Positions 52,339 to 54,980 of a stretch of DNA of 54,980 bases are shown here, piece after piece; within the stretch, counting starts at the first letter, position 1, and each line of letters opens with the position of its first letter. Source of the stretch: Desulfobulbaceae bacterium BRH_c16a (GTDB lineage: Bacteria > Desulfobacterota > Desulfobulbia > Desulfobulbales > Desulfocapsaceae); NCBI GenBank assembly GCA_000961725.1, contig LADS01000012.1, positions 1 through 54,980 on the forward strand, given 5' to 3'. Position numbers and translations under genes: made by a program. The notes under the pieces were generated by a model. That model saw nothing but the letters and a program-made list of their open reading frames with translations, ran no database searches and was not told where the DNA came from.

Positions 52339-54393
52339 TTAAATCTTGAACCTCGATACCAGCAAGCTCAGTTTTTCCGACATCTTCGCCAAGTCGTCCG
52401 CCGAAATCCTGATCTGCTGACTGTTATCTTTTACTTCAATAGATCTTTCCTTCACCTGTTCGACCCCCTCTGACATGCTGGTGGTCATCTGACAGCTGCT
52501 CGCCACATTCTGGTTAATTTCGGTGATACCCTGCGAGGCCTGAGCCACGTTATTGACAATCTCATTGGTGGTGATGGCCTGTTCCTCTACGGCGGTGACG
52601 ATGGTTGAGACGATATCGTTCACATCGTTAATAACCGTAGTGATCGATTCGATATCCTTGACGGTAGCCCCGGTCTGCTTCTGAATCGCCTCGATCGCCG
52701 CTTTAATCTTGCCGGTTGCGGCAGCGGTTTCCTTGGCCAGCTCCTTAATCTCATTGGCGACTACGGCAAAACCTTTTCCTGCCTCGCCTGCTCTTGCCGC
52801 CTCGATGGTTGCATTCAGGGCAAGTAGATTGGTCTGTTCGGAGATTTCGGTGATAGCCTCGGTAACTGTGCCGATTGACCTGGCGGCTGCCCCGAGTTCC
52901 TGGACCCCTTTGTGCGAATTTGCGGCGCTGATTACCGCCTCTTCGGTCGTAACCCTGGCTCTGGCGCTGTTCTCGGCGATTTCCTTGATGGTCGTGCCCA
53001 TCTCTTCCGAAGCCGAGGCAATCATATCCAGATTGACCGTCGATTCCTCCATTGCCGCCGACACCGAATTCATATTGTCGGATACCTCCGAGGCGTTTTT
53101 GGCGGCGTCATCGGCAATTGCCGTGGTCGAATCGGCGTTGGCTACCATCTGCTCGGAGATGGACGTCAGCTGGCTCGAAGCGGTGGCCAAAGTCTGTGCC
53201 GATTTAATGATATCTTCGAGCATTTCCTTGGACTTGGCCAGCATGGTCCCGAGGGAATTGGTAAGCTGACCGATGGCGTCTTTGTTGCCGGAGGAAAAAC
53301 GGATGGTATAATCGCCTTCTCCCACCTTGACACTTTTCTCCGCCAGTTCCTTTAAGGGTTTATTGATTGAGCGGACGAGGAAAATGGTGACCAAGATGCC
53401 GGCAGCAATGACAATGAGCCCTACCAGCAGACTGTTCTGCAGCATTTTAGTATCGAGTCCGCCGATAATATCCTTTTTGTTCATTCCAACTGCGACAAAG
53501 ATTCCCCAATCCTTGAGACTTTTAACATAGGAGATCTTGTCCTGTCCCTTCCAGTCGTAGGAGATAAACCCTTCATCCCGATTATTGAACTCGGGTATCA
53601 TCTGAAAAATGTTCGAATTTGAGTCAAGTGTCGGGTGGATGAGGAGTTCGCCTTTCTCGGCATAGACAAAAAAATAGCCCGGACCGATTTTGGTTTGTGA
53701 GATGAACTGGCGAACCTCGGGATTCAGCATAAGCTGGCCGACATAGAGTGCGCCGATAATCTTTCCGTCTATGTCGAGTATGGGGGAATAGGTTGTAAGG
53801 TACCAATCATTGACAACAAATGCTTTGCCCCGAAAAGTTTGACCACTTATGATCGCCTTGTATACTGGGCTGTCGGCCGGAATATAGGTGCCGACCGCCC
53901 GCTGGCCATCGAGGTTTTTCACGGTGGTGGAGATACGTAAGAGCTTGTCGTCTACCAGTTGGAAGACGGTTGCCGAGGAACCGGAGATGGCTGCAATTTT
54001 GTCGACGATATCAAAAGAGCCGTTGATGTAGCCGATTCCGGCCTGCATCTGCGGGATTTGCTTGGTCATTGCCTCTTTGGTCACCTGATTGACCAGTTTT
54101 TCCTCCCGCATCTTGCCGGTGTCGAGCAGCAATCCACCCTTGGTTTGCAGCTCCTTCTGGAAGAGGACCAGATCGCCATCCAGCTTTTTCCGCACGTTCC
54201 GGTCATACATGAGCAGAGAGTTATATACTGCCTGGTGGATATCCTTGATTGCCCCTTCGCCGAGAGAATACAACCCGTTGTCGGCCATCCTGACGGAGTT
54301 ACCGGAGGTGATCAGGATGGAGGTGAAAGTGATGAAGACCATCGAAATAAAGAGCTTGGTAGTAAACTGGATGTCAGATAATTTATTCAACAA
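52339..54393 (-). CDS. Methyl-accepting chemotaxis protein with periplasmic Cache-type sensor
   Basis: 684 residues starting at TTG (54393, GAGG 8 bases upstream), because the first membrane helix begins 13 residues in and no ATG fits. Helix 1 about 13-33, a periplasmic dCache-like sensor of about 290 residues (…[20 protein letters not shown]…, [20 protein letters not shown]) and helix 2 about 325-345. HAMP follows, then the signalling domain with the conserved tip [20 protein letters not shown] and [15 protein letters not shown]. It relays an unknown ligand to CheA/CheW. No che genes are present. Confidence 0.92.
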   Translation of the reverse strand: MLNKLSDIQFTTKLFISMVFITFTSILITSGNSVRMADNGLYSLGEGAIKDIHQAVYNSLLMYDRNVRKKLDGDLVLFQKELQTKGGLLLDTGKMREEKLVNQVTKEAMTKQIPQMQAGIGYINGSFDIVDKIAAISGSSATVFQLVDDKLLRISTTVKNLDGQRAVGTYIPADSPVYKAIISGQTFRGKAFVVNDWYLTTYSPILDIDGKIIGALYVGQLMLNPEVRQFISQTKIGPGYFFVYAEKGELLIHPTLDSNSNIFQMIPEFNNRDEGFISYDWKGQDKISYVKSLKDWGIFVAVGMNKKDIIGGLDTKMLQNSLLVGLIVIAAGILVTIFLVRSINKPLKELAEKSVKVGEGDYTIRFSSGNKDAIGQLTNSLGTMLAKSKEMLEDIIKSAQTLATASSQLTSISEQMVANADSTTAIADDAAKNASEVSDNMNSVSAAMEESTVNLDMIASASEEMGTTIKEIAENSARARVTTEEAVISAANSHKGVQELGAAARSIGTVTEAITEISEQTNLLALNATIEAARAGEAGKGFAVVANEIKELAKETAAATGKIKAAIEAIQKQTGATVKDIESITTVINDVNDIVSTIVTAVEEQAITTNEIVNNVAQASQGITEINQNVASSCQMTTSMSEGVEQVKERSIEVKDNSQQIRISADDLAKMSEKLSLLVSRFKI

Positions 54394-54430
54394 GGGGAAA
54401 CCTCTATTGCAAAGAACAAAGAACTCAAAC

Positions 54431-54476
54431 GGCAGGGAGTACCATCATATATTTCATCCCTTGATGAAATTGCTGC
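54431..54476 (-). promoter_or_regulatory. Stem-loop in the MCP mRNA leader
   Basis: A perfect hairpin ATTTCATC-CCTT-GATGAAAT (54451-54470) is enclosed by GGCAG (54431-54435) and CTGCC (54472-54476). It lies 40-80 bases before the TTG start and could be a regulatory leader or operator. Confidence 0.45.
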
Positions 54477-54943
54477 CGCAATAAGAACAAATAATATATT
54501 TCGCAACCGTACATGCATTGAATTAACCCTTATTTACCTGCTTGTTATTATGTCTTTTTCTCTTTATCACATTGCACATCTTCTGCTTCCTCAGATTACC
54601 AAGACTCTGCATATGATGTGCCAGATTTGAGATTAGCACTGTGTACAGTTTGCTAAGCAACAGTATTACAGATCCTTACGAAGGATTAATTGCAATTTAC
54701 GGCAACCCCAAAAAAAGTTCATTGTATAGAAAGTTGGCAGATATCCACACGATTGTGCAGCCTATCTGTACAAATTTTAGATGGTTATCATAAAACACGA
54801 CATTCTATCCAGGCACATGGAACCCCGCAAACTGCGCGGGTCCAGTGAGTCGAACGTTCGGCACCAAGCCCATGCCACAATAAAGAGGAAAAATCCATTG
54901 ACGAATGACGCTCCACGTCAGATATGGTGGATTATCACTAACA

Positions 54944-54977
54944 CCCCACAGGGGAGGTACTCTTTTCAGTCCCCCAC
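54944..54977 (+). repeat. Short hairpin repeat, copy 2
   Basis: CCCC-ACA-GGGG, then a short spacer, CTCTTTTCAG and TCCCCC. It shares this layout with the minus-strand copy at 52274-52305 and may extend past the window. Confidence 0.6.
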
Positions 54978-54980
54978 AGT

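Larger units (their letters stand above)
54394..54980. other. Intergenic region upstream of the MCP gene
   Basis: 587 bases with no gene recognised. It holds the structured MCP leader (54431-54476), a CCCGC/GCGGG hairpin near 54823-54840, a 10-base palindrome CGAACGTTCG at 54851-54860, and the second short hairpin repeat at 54944-54977, which reaches the window end. Confidence 0.4.

Noticed and set aside
54823..54860. Integron attC site or tRNA-like structure
   Set aside because: The CCCGC/GCGGG hairpin and CGAACGTTCG palindrome lack the paired core sites of attC and no integron integrase is nearby.

Overview
The window looks like a piece of a Gram-negative chromosome, most likely a Desulfobacterota (deltaproteobacterial) or related environmental bacterium. 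That assignment is inference: it rests on the many membrane-anchored and PAS-rich histidine kinases, NtrC-type sigma-54 regulators, RND/TolC-type envelope systems, and the mixture of GC-moderate chromosomal genes with metal-resistance cargo. No rRNA and no complete tRNA gene is present, so taxonomy cannot be fixed from the window. Layout: (1) 1-11.7 kb is ordinary-looking chromosome: the 3' end of an NtrC-type regulator gene, a class II aldolase-like protein, an exported protein, a CHASE4 hybrid histidine kinase, an aldo/keto reductase, an MscS-type channel broken by an in-frame TAA, a DUF421 membrane protein, a soluble PAS hybrid kinase and an arylamine N-acetyltransferase. (2) 11.7-15.7 kb is a graveyard of mobile DNA: a 3' fragment of tRNA-Thr(CGT) on the minus strand with its terminator, an intact tyrosine integrase, the C-terminal stump of a second integrase, an excisionase-like HTH protein, a 3' fragment of initiator tRNA-fMet on the plus strand with its terminator, a zinc-finger gene with an apparent internal deletion, a 225-bp MITE-like element with an 8-bp target duplication, a Tn3-family end plus a tnpA fragment, and an HU gene remnant. 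(3) 15.8-46.2 kb is an accessory island with nearly every gene on the minus strand. It carries a cupredoxin, an MscS-family channel with an in-frame UGA, a MurG-like glycosyltransferase, a CusCBA-type Cu(I)/Ag(I) RND efflux system with a FixH/YtkA-like protein, a SpoIIE-type phosphatase, a Gly/Met-rich exported protein, a TPR lipoprotein, an IS91-family remnant, a CopB-type (CPH) copper ATPase with a DUF2934-like N-terminus, an MFS transporter, several small membrane proteins and an isoprenylcysteine methyltransferase-like protein. It continues with a sugar module (GH65 phosphorylase, a beta-phosphoglucomutase/trehalose-phosphatase fusion interrupted by UGA, and type II GAPDH), a 27% methionine periplasmic protein, and a Ser/Thr kinase/PP2C pair. 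(4) 46.6-48.0 kb holds an IS630-type remnant inserted in a second Tn3 tnpA remnant that ends in the matching right inverted repeat at 48000. (5) 48.0-55 kb returns to chromosome: a SHOCT gene whose 3' end was cut by the Tn3 end, a ZraP-like metal chaperone divergent from a ZraS/ZraR-like sigma-54 two-component system, and a methyl-accepting chemotaxis protein. How it fits together: the inward-facing Tn3-family ends at 15186 and 48000 bracket a 32.8-kb block devoted largely to envelope copper/silver handling (periplasmic sequestration, RND efflux, P-type ATPase) with stress, trehalose and osmotic genes. The right end landed in a SHOCT gene next to a native ZraPSR-like envelope metal-stress system. 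Several genes are broken by in-frame stops. Two of those stops are UGA codons followed by hairpins that fit the loose bacterial SECIS description, so either decay, sequence error or selenocysteine decoding must be distinguished.
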